DNA of 10,223 bases from Hydrogenophilales bacterium RIFOXYD1_FULL_62_11 (GCA_001802655.1 MGZO01000107.1:41498-51720), one strand, 5' to 3'. Positions 1-6,955 are shown, counted from the stretch's first letter. The notes: generated by a model not told the origin, from the letters alone. Made by a program: numbers and translations.

Positions 1-719
1 TAGGCGGGTGCACTGCTGTCGTAAAAGCGGCTTGCGCGCTGCATGCGGCCGAAAAATGTGCTCATGCCGCGCGGGTCGAATTGCGCCCGGGTCAGCATGT
101 CGTAGCCGAGGCGGTCGGCTTCGCGTTCGTAGTCGCGGCTGTAGTTGAGCTGGTTCTGCACCGAGTAGGCCTGGGTGGACGCAATTGCAGCGCCCGCCAC
201 ATTCGGATTGGAGCGAGCTGCCAGCAGCGCCAGCGCCAGTGCGGCCATGGTCGGCCAGTAGCTTTGGCTTTGTGCCGCGACCATGCGCGCGATATGGTCC
301 TGCGTGACGTGAGCGATTTCATGCCCCACGACGCTCGCCAGTTCGGATTCGCTTTGTGCCGTGAGAATCAGGCCGGTGTGGACGCCGATGTTGCCGCCGG
401 GCATGGCGAAGGCGTTGATGCTGGGGTCGTCGACGACGAAGAAAATAAACTCGCGCTGGTTGCGGGTGCTGACCGAGACCAGCTTGTAGCCGAGCTGGTT
501 GAGGTAGTTTTCGGTTTCGGGGTCGTCCAGATAGCGCGGATCGGCGTAGACATCACGCATGATGGCGCGCCCCAGCATTTGCTCATCCTGGTCTGAGAAG
601 TACTGTCGTGAAACTTCGCCCAGATCGGGCAAGTCGGCGGCAAGGGCGGGCTGGATGGCGAGGCTGAGAGCGAGCAGGCTGCGTAACATCGGCCGGTGGA
701 GGCGGGGGCGGAGCGGCAT
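1..719 (-). CDS. M48 family metalloprotease, BepA/YfgC-like (partial, C-terminus outside window)
   Basis: This is a zinc metalloprotease of the periplasmic BepA (YfgC) type, a family that handles outer-membrane protein assembly and quality control. Reading leftward from an ATG at 719, 239 residues are visible before the left edge. The zinc motif HEIAH is at residues 133-137 (bases 309-323) and the third ligand lies in EREADRLG, with Glu about residue 200. This spacing is close to that of E. coli BepA. The N-terminus is a plausible signal peptide: basic residues, then LLALSLAIQ and a PALA-A cleavage site near residue 24. A second in-frame ATG at 689 would also leave a signal peptide. Neither start has a strong ribosome binding site. 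A C-terminal TPR region, as in BepA, would lie outside the window. It is divergent from moaC. Family assignment is secure; strict BepA orthology is inferred. Confidence 0.9.
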   Translation of the reverse strand, partial: MPLRPRLHRPMLRSLLALSLAIQPALAADLPDLGEVSRQYFSDQDEQMLGRAIMRDVYADPRYLDDPETENYLNQLGYKLVSVSTRNQREFIFFVVDDPSINAFAMPGGNIGVHTGLILTAQSESELASVVGHEIAHVTQDHIARMVAAQSQSYWPTMAALALALLAARSNPNVAGAAIASTQAYSVQNQLNYSRDYEREADRLGYDMLTRAQFDPRGMSTFFGRMQRASRFYDSSAPA

Positions 720-759
720 TTCGATTACGATGCGAATGTTATCGACAAGGTTCCCTGAT

Positions 760-1236
760 ATGAGTGAATTCACCCATTTTGATGAGCGTGGCCGCGCGGT
801 CATGGTTGATGTGGCCGGCAAGGACGACACACGCCGCGTCGCAGTGGCGAGCGGCAGGATCAGCATGTTACCCGATACGCTGTCGCGCATTCTGGGTGGA
901 CAGGCGGCCAAGGGCGATGTGCTGGGTATCGCTCGCATTGCGGCAATTCAGGCAACCAAGCGCACGGCAGAGCTGATCCCCTTGTGCCATCCCATTGCGC
1001 TCACCAAGGTGGGGGTCGAATTCAGCCCCGATGTGACGGAGTCGTGGATTGTCTGCACGGTGACGGCCGAAACCGTTGGCAAGACCGGGGTGGAAATGGA
1101 AGCGTTGACCGGCGTCAGTGTGGCACTGCTGACTATCTACGACATGTGCAAGGCGGTGGATCGCGGCATGACGATGGGCGGCATCTGCTTGCTCGAAAAG
1201 CAGGGTGGGCGCTCCGGGCACTGGCGGGCGCAGTAA
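760..1236 (+). CDS. moaC: Cyclic pyranopterin monophosphate synthase MoaC
   Basis: MoaC converts the MoaA product (3',8-cyclo-7,8-dihydro-GTP) into cyclic pyranopterin monophosphate, an early step in making the molybdenum cofactor in the cytoplasm. The protein has 158 residues, the usual length. Family signatures are clear: HFDERGRAVMVDV at the N-terminus, LIPLCHPI in the middle (with the active-site His), and a C-terminal block KTGVEMEALTGVS followed by LLTIYDMCKAVDRGM, which carries the conserved Asp and Lys of YDMCK. I chose the ATG at 760 because homology begins there and AAGG lies at 747-750, 9 bases upstream; the frame stays open further upstream but overlaps the protease coding region. 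It sits upstream of a molybdoenzyme operon, although 372 bp and a dyad separate them, so co-transcription is not assured. Identification is very firm. Confidence 0.97.
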   Translation: MSEFTHFDERGRAVMVDVAGKDDTRRVAVASGRISMLPDTLSRILGGQAAKGDVLGIARIAAIQATKRTAELIPLCHPIALTKVGVEFSPDVTESWIVCTVTAETVGKTGVEMEALTGVSVALLTIYDMCKAVDRGMTMGGICLLEKQGGRSGHWRAQ

Positions 1237-1247
1237 GTGTCGTGCGA

Positions 1248-1283
1248 AGTCGATTTGGTCACTCCGTACAGAGTGATTCGACT
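1248..1283. repeat. Imperfect dyad / hairpin just after moaC
   Basis: AGTCGA (1248-1253) and TCACTC (1259-1264) pair with GAGTGA (1271-1276) and TCGACT (1278-1283), giving two 6-bp stems around a 6-base loop with an asymmetric internal bulge. It begins 12 bases after the moaC stop. No T run follows, so it is not a typical Rho-independent terminator. It may protect the moaC 3' end, or be an operator. Confidence 0.5.
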
Positions 1284-1392
1284 GGCAGTTTCTACGGATT
1301 GGCTCGTACCCAGCGCGGAGGTCAATGTCCGGTGATCGGTGCTCGGTACAGGCGCGATTCCCCTGCTTTTTTTAGGGAATTTTATTAGGTCG

Positions 1393-1429
1393 CCTTATGG
1401 GGATATCAGCCATTTTGCTTGCCATAAGG
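1393..1429. promoter_or_regulatory. Inverted repeat CCTTATGG / CCATAAGG, candidate operator
   Basis: A perfect 8-bp inverted repeat has arms at 1393-1400 and 1422-1429, with centres 29 bases apart, close to three helical turns. Each arm fits CC(A/T)TA(A/T)GG and is itself nearly symmetric. It lies about 45-80 bases upstream of the candidate -10 element at 1472, where an activator site would be expected. A tandem direct repeat GTGCAAA (1433-1439 and 1440-1446) follows at once. The arrangement is seen directly; regulatory function is inference. Confidence 0.35.
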
Positions 1430-1471
1430 GGTGTGCAAAGTGCAAAATACCGGAATATTCGGAAAGATTAA

Positions 1472-1477
1472 TATACT
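1472..1477 (+). promoter_or_regulatory. Possible -10 element for the soe operon
   Basis: TATACT matches the sigma-70 -10 consensus at five of six positions and sits in the AT-rich part of the gap. There is no good -35 hexamer 16-18 bases upstream, which would suggest dependence on an activator. Transcription from here would give a leader of about 125 nt before soeA. Prediction only. Confidence 0.3.
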
Positions 1478-1559
1478 GTTTTTCCAGCAGTGTCGGCGCG
1501 TATGTGCTGGCACTGCTTCCTGACGTCACCTAGTATGGGTACCCACGCATTAATCAGGC

Positions 1560-1580
1560 GCGGTTTCATGACGAAGCCGC
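1560..1580 (+). promoter_or_regulatory. Leader hairpin upstream of soeA start
   Basis: GCGGTTTC (1560-1567) pairs with GAAGCCGC (1573-1580) around a 5-base loop; in RNA this is an 8-bp stem with one G-U pair. It ends 28 bases before the soeA ATG. The soeA ribosome binding site is weak (GAGA at 1601-1604), so a leader structure could matter for translation. No T run follows, so it is not a terminator. Confidence 0.35.
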
Positions 1581-1608
1581 AAGGGATCATTTTGAACCTA
1601 GAGATAGC

Positions 1609-4485
1609 ATGAACGCCAAAATCAAACTCGAAAATCACGACGCACAGGAAATCAAGTACACCACTTGTTACATGTGCGCCTGTCGCTGCGGCATTAAGGT
1701 CACGCTGGAAGATAACAAGGTCCGTTTCATCCAGGGCAACCGTAATCACCCGACCAATCAGGGCGTTTTGTGCGCCAAGGGTTCGGCAGGGATCATGAAG
1801 CAGTATTCGACCGCCAAATTGACACAACCTTTGATGCGCAAGCCGGGCACCGAGCGCGGCGAGGGCATCTACGAGCCGATTTCCTGGGAACAGGCGCTCG
1901 ACGTGCTGACCGACCGGCTGGAAGAAATTCGTTCGACCGATCCGTCCAAGCTGGGCTTCTTTACTGGGCGCGACCAGATGCAGGCGCTGACCGGTCTGTG
2001 GGCGCAGCAGTTCGGCACGCCAAACTGGTCGGCGCACGGCGGTTTCTGTTCGGTCAACATGGCCGCGGCCGGTCTGTATTCGATCGGCTTTTCGTTCTGG
2101 GAGTTCGGCGCGCCTGACTGGGACTACGCCAAGTATTTCATCATGTGGGGCGTGGCCGAGGATCACTCGTCCAACCCGATCAAGATCGGCCTGGAAAAGC
2201 TGAAACGTAAAGGCGGCAAGTTCGTCACCGTCAACCCGGTGCGCACCGGTTATTCGGCGATCGCCGACGAATGGCTGCCGATCAAGCCCGGCATGGACGG
2301 TTTGCTCGCCATGTCGATGGTGCATGTGTTACTCAAGCACGAGCAGTTCGACTATGAGTTCCTGGTGCGTTACACCAACGCCTCGTGGCTGGTGGTGCAG
2401 ACGCCGGGTCAGCAGGGCGATGGCCTGTTCCTGCGCGACGAAAATGATCAGCCGCTGATCTGGGATATTGACAAGGAAGCGTTCAGGAACGGCATGGACG
2501 GCGACATCGCGCCGGCGCTGTTCGGCGAATACGTCGCACCCGATGGCCGTCGCGTCAAGACGGTGATGTCGATGATGACCGAGCGTTATCTCGACGAACG
2601 CTACGCACCCGAGAATGTCGCGTTGGAATGCGGCCTGCCTGCCGAGTCGATCACCCGCATCGCGCTGGAAATGGCGCATATCGCGTTCAAGGAAACGGTC
2701 GAATTACCGATCGAATGGACCGACGTGTGGGGCCGCAAGCACGACAAGGTCGTGGGCCGCCCGGTGGCGATGTACGCCATGCGCGGAATTGCCGCGCACT
2801 CGAACGGCTTCCACGCCTGCCGCGCGATTCACATGATCCAGATGCTGCTCGGCGCACTCGACTCGCCCGGTAACTTCCGTGCTCGTGCACCGTATCCGAA
2901 GCCGATTCCGCCGCACCAGCTGCCGGAAAACAATATCGACATCATCAACGCGCCGAACACGCCGCTGTCGCGTCCGCCACTCGGCTTCCCGACGCGTCCG
3001 GAAGACCTGGTGATCGATGAGTTCGGCAACCCACTGCGCATCGACAAGGCCTATTCGTGGGAAGTGCCGATTGCCTCGCACGGCCTGATGCACATGGTCA
3101 TCACCAACGCGACCAACCACGATCCCTACGCGCTCGATACGCTGATCCTGTTCATGGCCAACATGGCGTGGAACTCGACCATGAATACGGCCAATGTGCA
3201 GGACATGCTGCGCGCCAAGGACGAGGAAAACTTTGGCGAGTACAAGATCCCGTTCCTGGTGGTGATCGACGCGTTCCATTCGGAGATGACCAACTTCGCC
3301 GACCTGATCCTGCCGGACACCACCTATCTTGAGCGTCACGACTGTATATCGCTGCTGGATCGTCCGATTTCCGAGCCGGACTCCGCTGCCGATGCAATCC
3401 GCTACCCGCTGGTCAAGATTGATCGCGACGTGCGCCCATGGCAAGAGGTCATGGTCGAACTGGCGTCACGCCTGAAATTTCCGGCGTTCACCAAGCCTGA
3501 TGGCACCCGAAAATTCAAGGACTACCCCGACTTCATCGTCAACTATGAGCGTTCACCGGGCGTGGGCTTTTTGGCGGGCTGGCGCGGCAAGGATGGCACC
3601 AAGTCGCTCAAGGGTGAGCCCAATCCCAAGCAGTGGGAAAAGTACATCGAGAACGAAAGCTTCTTTGCGCACCACTGGCCCGATGGCCAGAAATACATGC
3701 GCTTCGCCAACAAGGGGTATCTCGACGTGGCTGCGGATGTGGGTTTCGTCGGCAAGGCCGAGCCTATCATCATGCAGTTCTATTCCGAGCCGCTGCAGAA
3801 ATTCCGCCTGGCGGGGCAGGGCTTGTACGACGGCCCGCAACCGAACAACCAGGTCGACCGCGAGCGCCTGGTGAAATACTTCGACCCGCTGCCGATGTGG
3901 TACGAGCCGCTCGAACAGCAGCGTGTGGACAAGGAAAAGTACCCCTTCTTCGCGCTCACCCAGCGCCCGATGTTCATGTACCACTCGTGGGACTCGCAGA
4001 ACGTGTGGCTGCGTCAGATCATGGCGCAGAACTACATGTACATGAACGCCCGCAAGGCGGCGGAAATGGGCATCAAGGACTTCGACTGGATCTGGGTCGA
4101 GTCGCACAACGGCAAAATCCGTTGCCAGGTCAAGACCATGGAAGGCACCCAGGAAGATACGGTCTGGACCTGGAACGCCATCGGCAAGCAGAAGGGCGCG
4201 TGGGGCCTGAAGGAAAACGCGTCGGAAGCGACCAAGGGCTTCCTGCTCAACCACCTGATTTCCGAGTTGCTGCCGGAAAAAGCCGGCGAGCGTCGTGTCA
4301 CCAATTCCGATCCGGTGACCGGGCAGGCGGCGTGGTTTGACCTGCGTGTGCGCATCTGGAAAGCCGACCCGGGCGAGACCGGTTCATGGCCGCAGTTCGA
4401 TGCGCTTAAGGCATTGCCGGGCGACGAACGTTACGAGCGTCCCGACGTGCTGCGTTACGACGCACGTACCCACGAGAAGAACTAA
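1609..4485 (+). CDS. soeA: SoeA: molybdopterin subunit of cytoplasmic sulfite dehydrogenase
   Basis: This is the catalytic subunit of a DMSO-reductase-family enzyme, best matched to SoeA, which oxidises sulfite to sulfate in the cytoplasm. The protein has 958 residues. The N-terminal [4Fe-4S] site is C20-x2-C23-x3-C27 then C55, within TCYMCACRCG and LCAKG; an extra Cys25 lies inside the motif. Cys147 in GGFCSVN is the likely Mo ligand, as in PsrA-like enzymes. The molybdopterin-guanine-dinucleotide-binding C-terminal domain starts around residue 778. There is no Tat signal (the N-terminus is MNAKIKLENHDAQEIKY), unlike periplasmic polysulfide, tetrathionate or DMSO reductases. That absence, together with a four-cluster partner and a DmsC-type anchor, favours SoeABC. 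The ATG at 1609 lies just before the first conserved block and has only a weak GAGA site. The soeB start is 12 bases after its stop. A polysulfide or thiosulfate reductase role is the main alternative. Confidence 0.88.
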   Translation: MNAKIKLENHDAQEIKYTTCYMCACRCGIKVTLEDNKVRFIQGNRNHPTNQGVLCAKGSAGIMKQYSTAKLTQPLMRKPGTERGEGIYEPISWEQALDVLTDRLEEIRSTDPSKLGFFTGRDQMQALTGLWAQQFGTPNWSAHGGFCSVNMAAAGLYSIGFSFWEFGAPDWDYAKYFIMWGVAEDHSSNPIKIGLEKLKRKGGKFVTVNPVRTGYSAIADEWLPIKPGMDGLLAMSMVHVLLKHEQFDYEFLVRYTNASWLVVQTPGQQGDGLFLRDENDQPLIWDIDKEAFRNGMDGDIAPALFGEYVAPDGRRVKTVMSMMTERYLDERYAPENVALECGLPAESITRIALEMAHIAFKETVELPIEWTDVWGRKHDKVVGRPVAMYAMRGIAAHSNGFHACRAIHMIQMLLGALDSPGNFRARAPYPKPIPPHQLPENNIDIINAPNTPLSRPPLGFPTRPEDLVIDEFGNPLRIDKAYSWEVPIASHGLMHMVITNATNHDPYALDTLILFMANMAWNSTMNTANVQDMLRAKDEENFGEYKIPFLVVIDAFHSEMTNFADLILPDTTYLERHDCISLLDRPISEPDSAADAIRYPLVKIDRDVRPWQEVMVELASRLKFPAFTKPDGTRKFKDYPDFIVNYERSPGVGFLAGWRGKDGTKSLKGEPNPKQWEKYIENESFFAHHWPDGQKYMRFANKGYLDVAADVGFVGKAEPIIMQFYSEPLQKFRLAGQGLYDGPQPNNQVDRERLVKYFDPLPMWYEPLEQQRVDKEKYPFFALTQRPMFMYHSWDSQNVWLRQIMAQNYMYMNARKAAEMGIKDFDWIWVESHNGKIRCQVKTMEGTQEDTVWTWNAIGKQKGAWGLKENASEATKGFLLNHLISELLPEKAGERRVTNSDPVTGQAAWFDLRVRIWKADPGETGSWPQFDALKALPGDERYERPDVLRYDARTHEKN

Positions 4486-4497
4486 GAGAGAGCAGAC

Positions 4498-5193
4498 ATG
4501 AAATTAGGTTTGGTTATAGATCTGGACGTCTGTGTGGGGTGTCATGCCTGCGCAATCGCCTGCAAGGAATGGAATGCGTCCGGCACCACCGGCCCGCTGT
4601 CCGATTACCAGCCTTACGGCGCGGAGCCGTCTGGCGTGTGGTTCAACCGGATTCGCCATTACGAAATGGACGAGTATCCGAACAACAAAACCGTCAACTT
4701 CCCGATGTCGTGCAATCACTGCGAGGACGCCGCATGCGTCACCGTGTGCCCGACCGGCGCGTCGTACAAGCGTGCCGAGGACGGCATCGTGCTGGTCGAT
4801 CAGGACAAGTGCATGGGCTGCAACTACTGTTCATGGGCCTGCCCCTACGGCGCACGTGAACTCGACCGTTCCAGCGGCACGATGAAGAAATGTACGCTGT
4901 GCGTCGACCGCATTTACGATCTGGACCTGCCGGTCGAAGAGCGCCAGCCTTCTTGCGTGCTGACGTGCCCAGCGCACGCCCGCATGTTCGGCGACTTTGA
5001 CGATCCAGATTCAGCTGTGTCGCGTGTCGTGCGCGAGCGCAGCGGCTATGGGCTCATGCCCGAGCTGAATTACAACCCGACCAACCAATACCTGCCGCCA
5101 CGCAGCACGCCGGTGATTCCGATTGATGCCAAGCCCAAGGGTGGCCTCAAGGAAAGCATCAAGCAGTTTGCCAACAAGCTGGTTCGCCGTTGA
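4498..5193 (+). CDS. soeB: SoeB: four-cluster [4Fe-4S] electron-transfer subunit
   Basis: SoeB carries electrons from the SoeA molybdenum site to the membrane subunit. The 231-residue protein has sixteen cysteines in four ferredoxin-like groups: C12/C15/C18/C22, C72/C75/C80/C84, C105/C108/C111/C115 and C132/C135/C153/C157, the set expected for four [4Fe-4S] clusters as in DmsB/PsrB/SoeB proteins. There is no signal peptide, consistent with a cytoplasmic complex. The C-terminal tail after about residue 160 is proline-rich and ends in basic residues, and probably contacts partners or the membrane. The ATG at 4498 is preceded by a purine-rich stretch (AGAGAGAGC) and lies 12 bases after soeA, so the two are surely co-transcribed. 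Family is certain; the specific name rests on the operon. Confidence 0.92.
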   Translation: MKLGLVIDLDVCVGCHACAIACKEWNASGTTGPLSDYQPYGAEPSGVWFNRIRHYEMDEYPNNKTVNFPMSCNHCEDAACVTVCPTGASYKRAEDGIVLVDQDKCMGCNYCSWACPYGARELDRSSGTMKKCTLCVDRIYDLDLPVEERQPSCVLTCPAHARMFGDFDDPDSAVSRVVRERSGYGLMPELNYNPTNQYLPPRSTPVIPIDAKPKGGLKESIKQFANKLVRR

Positions 5194-5221
5194 ACCTCAA
5201 TAGATTCCCGCAGGAGTAATC

Positions 5222-6160
5222 ATGCATCCCGCTTTTTCCGTCATTTTTTTTACCGTTGCATCGGGGGCAGGCTTTGGCTTGTTTTCGCTGCTGTTCATCG
5301 CAGACACGTTCAAGCTTGGCGGCGGCTTTAGCCGTGAGCAGCTCATCATTGGCGGCCTGATCGCCATGGCCCTGATCGTGTTTGGTTTGCTGTCCTCCAC
5401 CTTTCACCTCGCCAATCCGAAAAATGCCTGGCGCGCGTTCAACCGCTTCCGCACCTCATGGTTGTCGCGTGAAGGCGTGTTTGCCGTGGTTTTCATGCCG
5501 CTGGCGCTGGCATACCTGCTTTGCATCTGGTTTGACGCACCCTTGTGGCTGCGTGAGCTGACCGGTTTGCTGTCCGCTGCATTGGCATGGATTACCGTGT
5601 TTTCAACCGGCATGATTTACGCCTGCCTGAAAACGATCCGCCAGTGGAACTCACCGCTGGTTCCGGCCAACTATCTTGCGCTGGGCTATGCCAGCGGCAG
5701 CCTGCTGCTCCTGCTGGGCGCAGTCGTTTCCGGACTTGAAACCCTGCCTTACATCGCCATGGCTGCGCTGATTCTGTCTATAGCGGCAGTGCTCAAGGCC
5801 ATTTATTACTTCTGGATCAGCAGCCCCGGCCTCGGTCCTACCATCAACACGGCAACGGGTCTTACTCGTGCCAAAGTCAAACTGCTGGATACGGGTCATA
5901 CCCACGGCACCTTCCTGACCCAGGAATTCGGCTTCCAGCTGGCACGCCAGAAAGCCGGGCTGCTTAAGGTTGTGGTTTTTGTGCTGGGTTTTGCCTTGCC
6001 CGGATTGATGCTGGTCTGGGTGTTTAACCAGCAAGGCGGGCAGGGCGCCGCGATTGTTGCCGTCGTGACTGGCGTTATCGGCGCGGCCGTGGAGCGCTGG
6101 CTGTTTTTTGCAGAAGCGCGCCATGTGGTGAACCTTTACCACGGCGCCCAGCGCTGCTAA
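5222..6160 (+). CDS. soeC: SoeC: DmsC/NrfD-like membrane anchor and quinone-interacting subunit
   Basis: SoeC anchors the complex to the cytoplasmic membrane and passes electrons to the quinone pool. The 312-residue protein shows about eight hydrophobic helices, roughly at residues 5-28, 41-62, 85-105, 112-135, 151-170, 175-198, 248-268 and 276-296. The DmsC family signature is visible in STFHLANPKNAWRAF followed by SWLSREG (about residues 59-85). A loop of about 50 residues between helices six and seven contains HTHGTFLTQEFGF. AGGAG at 5212-5216 is a good ribosome binding site five bases before the ATG. It starts 28 bases after soeB and closes the operon; a strong terminator follows at 6181-6213. 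Unlike the heme-containing NarI type, no cytochrome signature is seen. Confidence in family is high. Confidence 0.9.
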   Translation: MHPAFSVIFFTVASGAGFGLFSLLFIADTFKLGGGFSREQLIIGGLIAMALIVFGLLSSTFHLANPKNAWRAFNRFRTSWLSREGVFAVVFMPLALAYLLCIWFDAPLWLRELTGLLSAALAWITVFSTGMIYACLKTIRQWNSPLVPANYLALGYASGSLLLLLGAVVSGLETLPYIAMAALILSIAAVLKAIYYFWISSPGLGPTINTATGLTRAKVKLLDTGHTHGTFLTQEFGFQLARQKAGLLKVVVFVLGFALPGLMLVWVFNQQGGQGAAIVAVVTGVIGAAVERWLFFAEARHVVNLYHGAQRC

Positions 6161-6180
6161 ATAGCCACGCCTTGGTACCC

Positions 6181-6213
6181 ATGGGGATACGGTATGCGTG
6201 TCCCCATTTTTTT
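6181..6213 (+). terminator. Rho-independent terminator of the soe operon
   Basis: ATGGGGATACG (6181-6191) pairs with CGTGTCCCCAT (6197-6207), an 11-bp stem with one G-U pair and a 5-base loop, running into seven T residues (6207-6213). It begins 20 bases after the soeC stop and precedes the rhodanese gene, so the sulfur-relay genes probably have their own promoter or depend on read-through. Confidence 0.9.
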
Positions 6214-6259
6214 GATATATTAGCCGATTCTAATTTTGACAATTCAGAACGGAGTACGC

Positions 6260-6589
6260 ATGTTTGGACTGAATGGTTTTAGAGAGTTGGACCCGCTTGA
6301 CGTCAAGGCAATCGCTGCCAGTGGCGCGCACTTGATCGACGTGCGCACGGCGGAAGAAGTCGCACATGGCGTGATAGACGGGGCGATTCATATCCCCTTG
6401 CACCTGCTGCCCCTGCGTGCCGCAGATATTCCCCAGGACAAGCCGGTTGTGATGTATTGCCGCTCAGGTGCTCGTTCAGCGCAAGCCTGCTCGTTCATGG
6501 CGTCCAAAGGCTACGGCAATATGCATAACCTGTCCGGCGGAATCATGGCGTGGGCACGCTCAGGCAACGCATTAAGCCAGACGCGCTAA
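6260..6589 (+). CDS. Single-domain rhodanese sulfurtransferase
   Basis: This small cytoplasmic rhodanese (109 residues) takes sulfane sulfur as a persulfide on its active cysteine and hands it to an acceptor, here probably TusA. The active loop CRSGARS is at residues 67-73 with catalytic Cys67; a second cysteine is Cys77. Other rhodanese marks are LIDVRTAEE (about 25-33), GAIHIPL (41-47) and the C-terminal SGGIMAW (92-98). There is no signal peptide. I chose the ATG at 6260 because GGAG at 6251-6254 precedes it by five bases; an upstream in-frame TTG at 6236 lacks such a site. It is the first gene of a rhd-tusA-dsrE2 trio, a set found in many sulfur oxidisers. It begins 46 bases after the soe terminator. 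Domain identity is certain; direct transfer to TusA is inferred. Confidence 0.93.
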   Translation: MFGLNGFRELDPLDVKAIAASGAHLIDVRTAEEVAHGVIDGAIHIPLHLLPLRAADIPQDKPVVMYCRSGARSAQACSFMASKGYGNMHNLSGGIMAWARSGNALSQTR

Positions 6590-6599
6590 ACCGTTAGCG
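6584..6599. repeat. Small stem-loop at rhodanese stop codon
   Basis: CGCTAA (6584-6589, including the stop codon) pairs with TTAGCG (6594-6599) around a 4-base loop. The following bases hold only a short T stretch (GGGGTTTTC), so this is at best a weak terminator or an mRNA-processing structure between the rhodanese gene and tusA. Confidence 0.3.
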
Positions 6600-6635
6600 G
6601 GCCTTGGGGTTTTCTTGTTGAAAAGCATTTTAAGG

Positions 6636-6664
6636 TTGCAATAGGAACGCTTCTGGTTTAATGT
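6636..6664 (+). promoter_or_regulatory. Weak candidate promoter for tusA
   Basis: TTGCAA (6636-6641) and TAATGT (6659-6664) are 17 bases apart in the 121-bp gap before tusA, giving a possible sigma-70 promoter with a start near 6671. The -35 is a fair match and the -10 is poor. Prediction only. Confidence 0.25.
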
Positions 6665-6710
6665 TCCGCAGCATTTTTAGAACAGTCACACTGACTTTTA
6701 GGAGAATATT

Positions 6711-6938
6711 TTGAACTTTGATAAAGAACTCGATGCACGCGGCCTGAACTGCCCCTTGCCTATCCTGCGCGCCAAGAAATCCCTGGCTGAAGTCGAAAGC
6801 GGCCAAGTGCTGAAGATTCTGTCCACCGACCCCGGCTCCGTCAAAGACTTTGCCGCTTTCGCCAAGCAGACCGGAAACGAGTTGTTGTCCACTGCCGAAG
6901 CGGGTGGTGAGTTCACCTTCTTCATGAAGAAAAAGTAA
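6711..6938 (+). CDS. tusA: TusA family sulfur-carrier protein
   Basis: TusA is a small cytoplasmic sulfur carrier that holds sulfur as a persulfide. In sulfur oxidisers it is a central relay in the cytoplasm, taking sulfur from rhodanese or DsrE-type proteins and feeding the oxidation machinery. The protein has 75 residues and only one cysteine, Cys14, in the family motif CPLP within LDARGLNCPLPILRAKK. The start is the TTG at 6711: AGGAG at 6700-6704 is six bases upstream and the predicted N-terminus (MNFDKELDARG) matches the family. It lies 121 bases after the rhodanese gene, and a strong terminator follows. The linkage to rhodanese and dsrE2 supports a role in dissimilatory sulfur oxidation rather than tRNA thiolation; tusBCD genes are not seen here. 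Confidence 0.95.
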   Translation: MNFDKELDARGLNCPLPILRAKKSLAEVESGQVLKILSTDPGSVKDFAAFAKQTGNELLSTAEAGGEFTFFMKKK

Positions 6939-6955
6939 GCATTACAATTTAAACA

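Larger units (their letters stand above)
1237..1608 (+). other. Non-coding leader/intergenic region between moaC and soeA
   Basis: This 372-bp gap has no convincing gene. It contains a hairpin just after moaC (1248-1283), an ATTCCC/GGGAAT dyad enclosing a T run (1357-1380), an 8-bp inverted repeat (1393-1400 with 1422-1429), a tandem GTGCAAA repeat (1433-1446), the palindrome GAATATTC (1453-1460), a possible -10 element (1472-1477), overlapping inverted repeats CCAGCA/TGCTGG and GCAGTG/CACTGC (1484-1516), the palindromes TGACGTCA (1521-1528) and TGGGTACCCA (1536-1545), and a hairpin just before the soeA start (1560-1580). The region is AT-richer than the flanking genes from about 1364 to 1482, which suits a promoter. 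It probably holds the soe operon control region; which elements are functional cannot be told from sequence alone. Confidence 0.6.

Noticed and set aside
81..643. Rightward and off-frame open frames over the left 640 bases
   Set aside because: The leftward frame encodes a protease with HEIAH and EREADR motifs in correct order, so the others are shadows.
1505..1525. Possible sigma-54 promoter around TGGCACTGCTTCC
   Set aside because: The -24-like GG is present but the GC expected ten bases later is absent.
1339..1533. Open frame of 64 codons in the moaC-soeA gap, starting at GTG and containing a few cysteines
   Set aside because: No ribosome binding site, no recognisable family, and it spans the AT-rich candidate promoter with several dyads. 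More likely chance.
1485..1608. Molybdenum cofactor (Moco) riboswitch upstream of soeA
   Set aside because: The hairpin at 1560-1580 was considered, but I could not find the conserved core segments of the known Moco RNA. Needs a covariance search before any claim.
1468..4254. Long antisense open frames opposite soeA (1468-2325, 2704-3444, 3553-4254)
   Set aside because: They mirror the codon structure of a GC-rich coding gene and show no family motifs or ribosome binding sites. Shadows of soeA.
1609..6160. Periplasmic polysulfide/thiosulfate reductase (Psr/Phs) instead of SoeABC
   Set aside because: The catalytic subunit has no Tat signal, the anchor is DmsC-like, and the neighbours are sulfur-oxidation genes. 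Soe fits better, though activity is not proven.
1536..6185. GGTACCCA present both upstream of soeA (1538-1545) and at the soeC terminator (6174-6181)
   Set aside because: Only 8 bases are shared and the downstream copy adjoins the terminator stem. Not enough to call flanking repeats or mobile-element ends.
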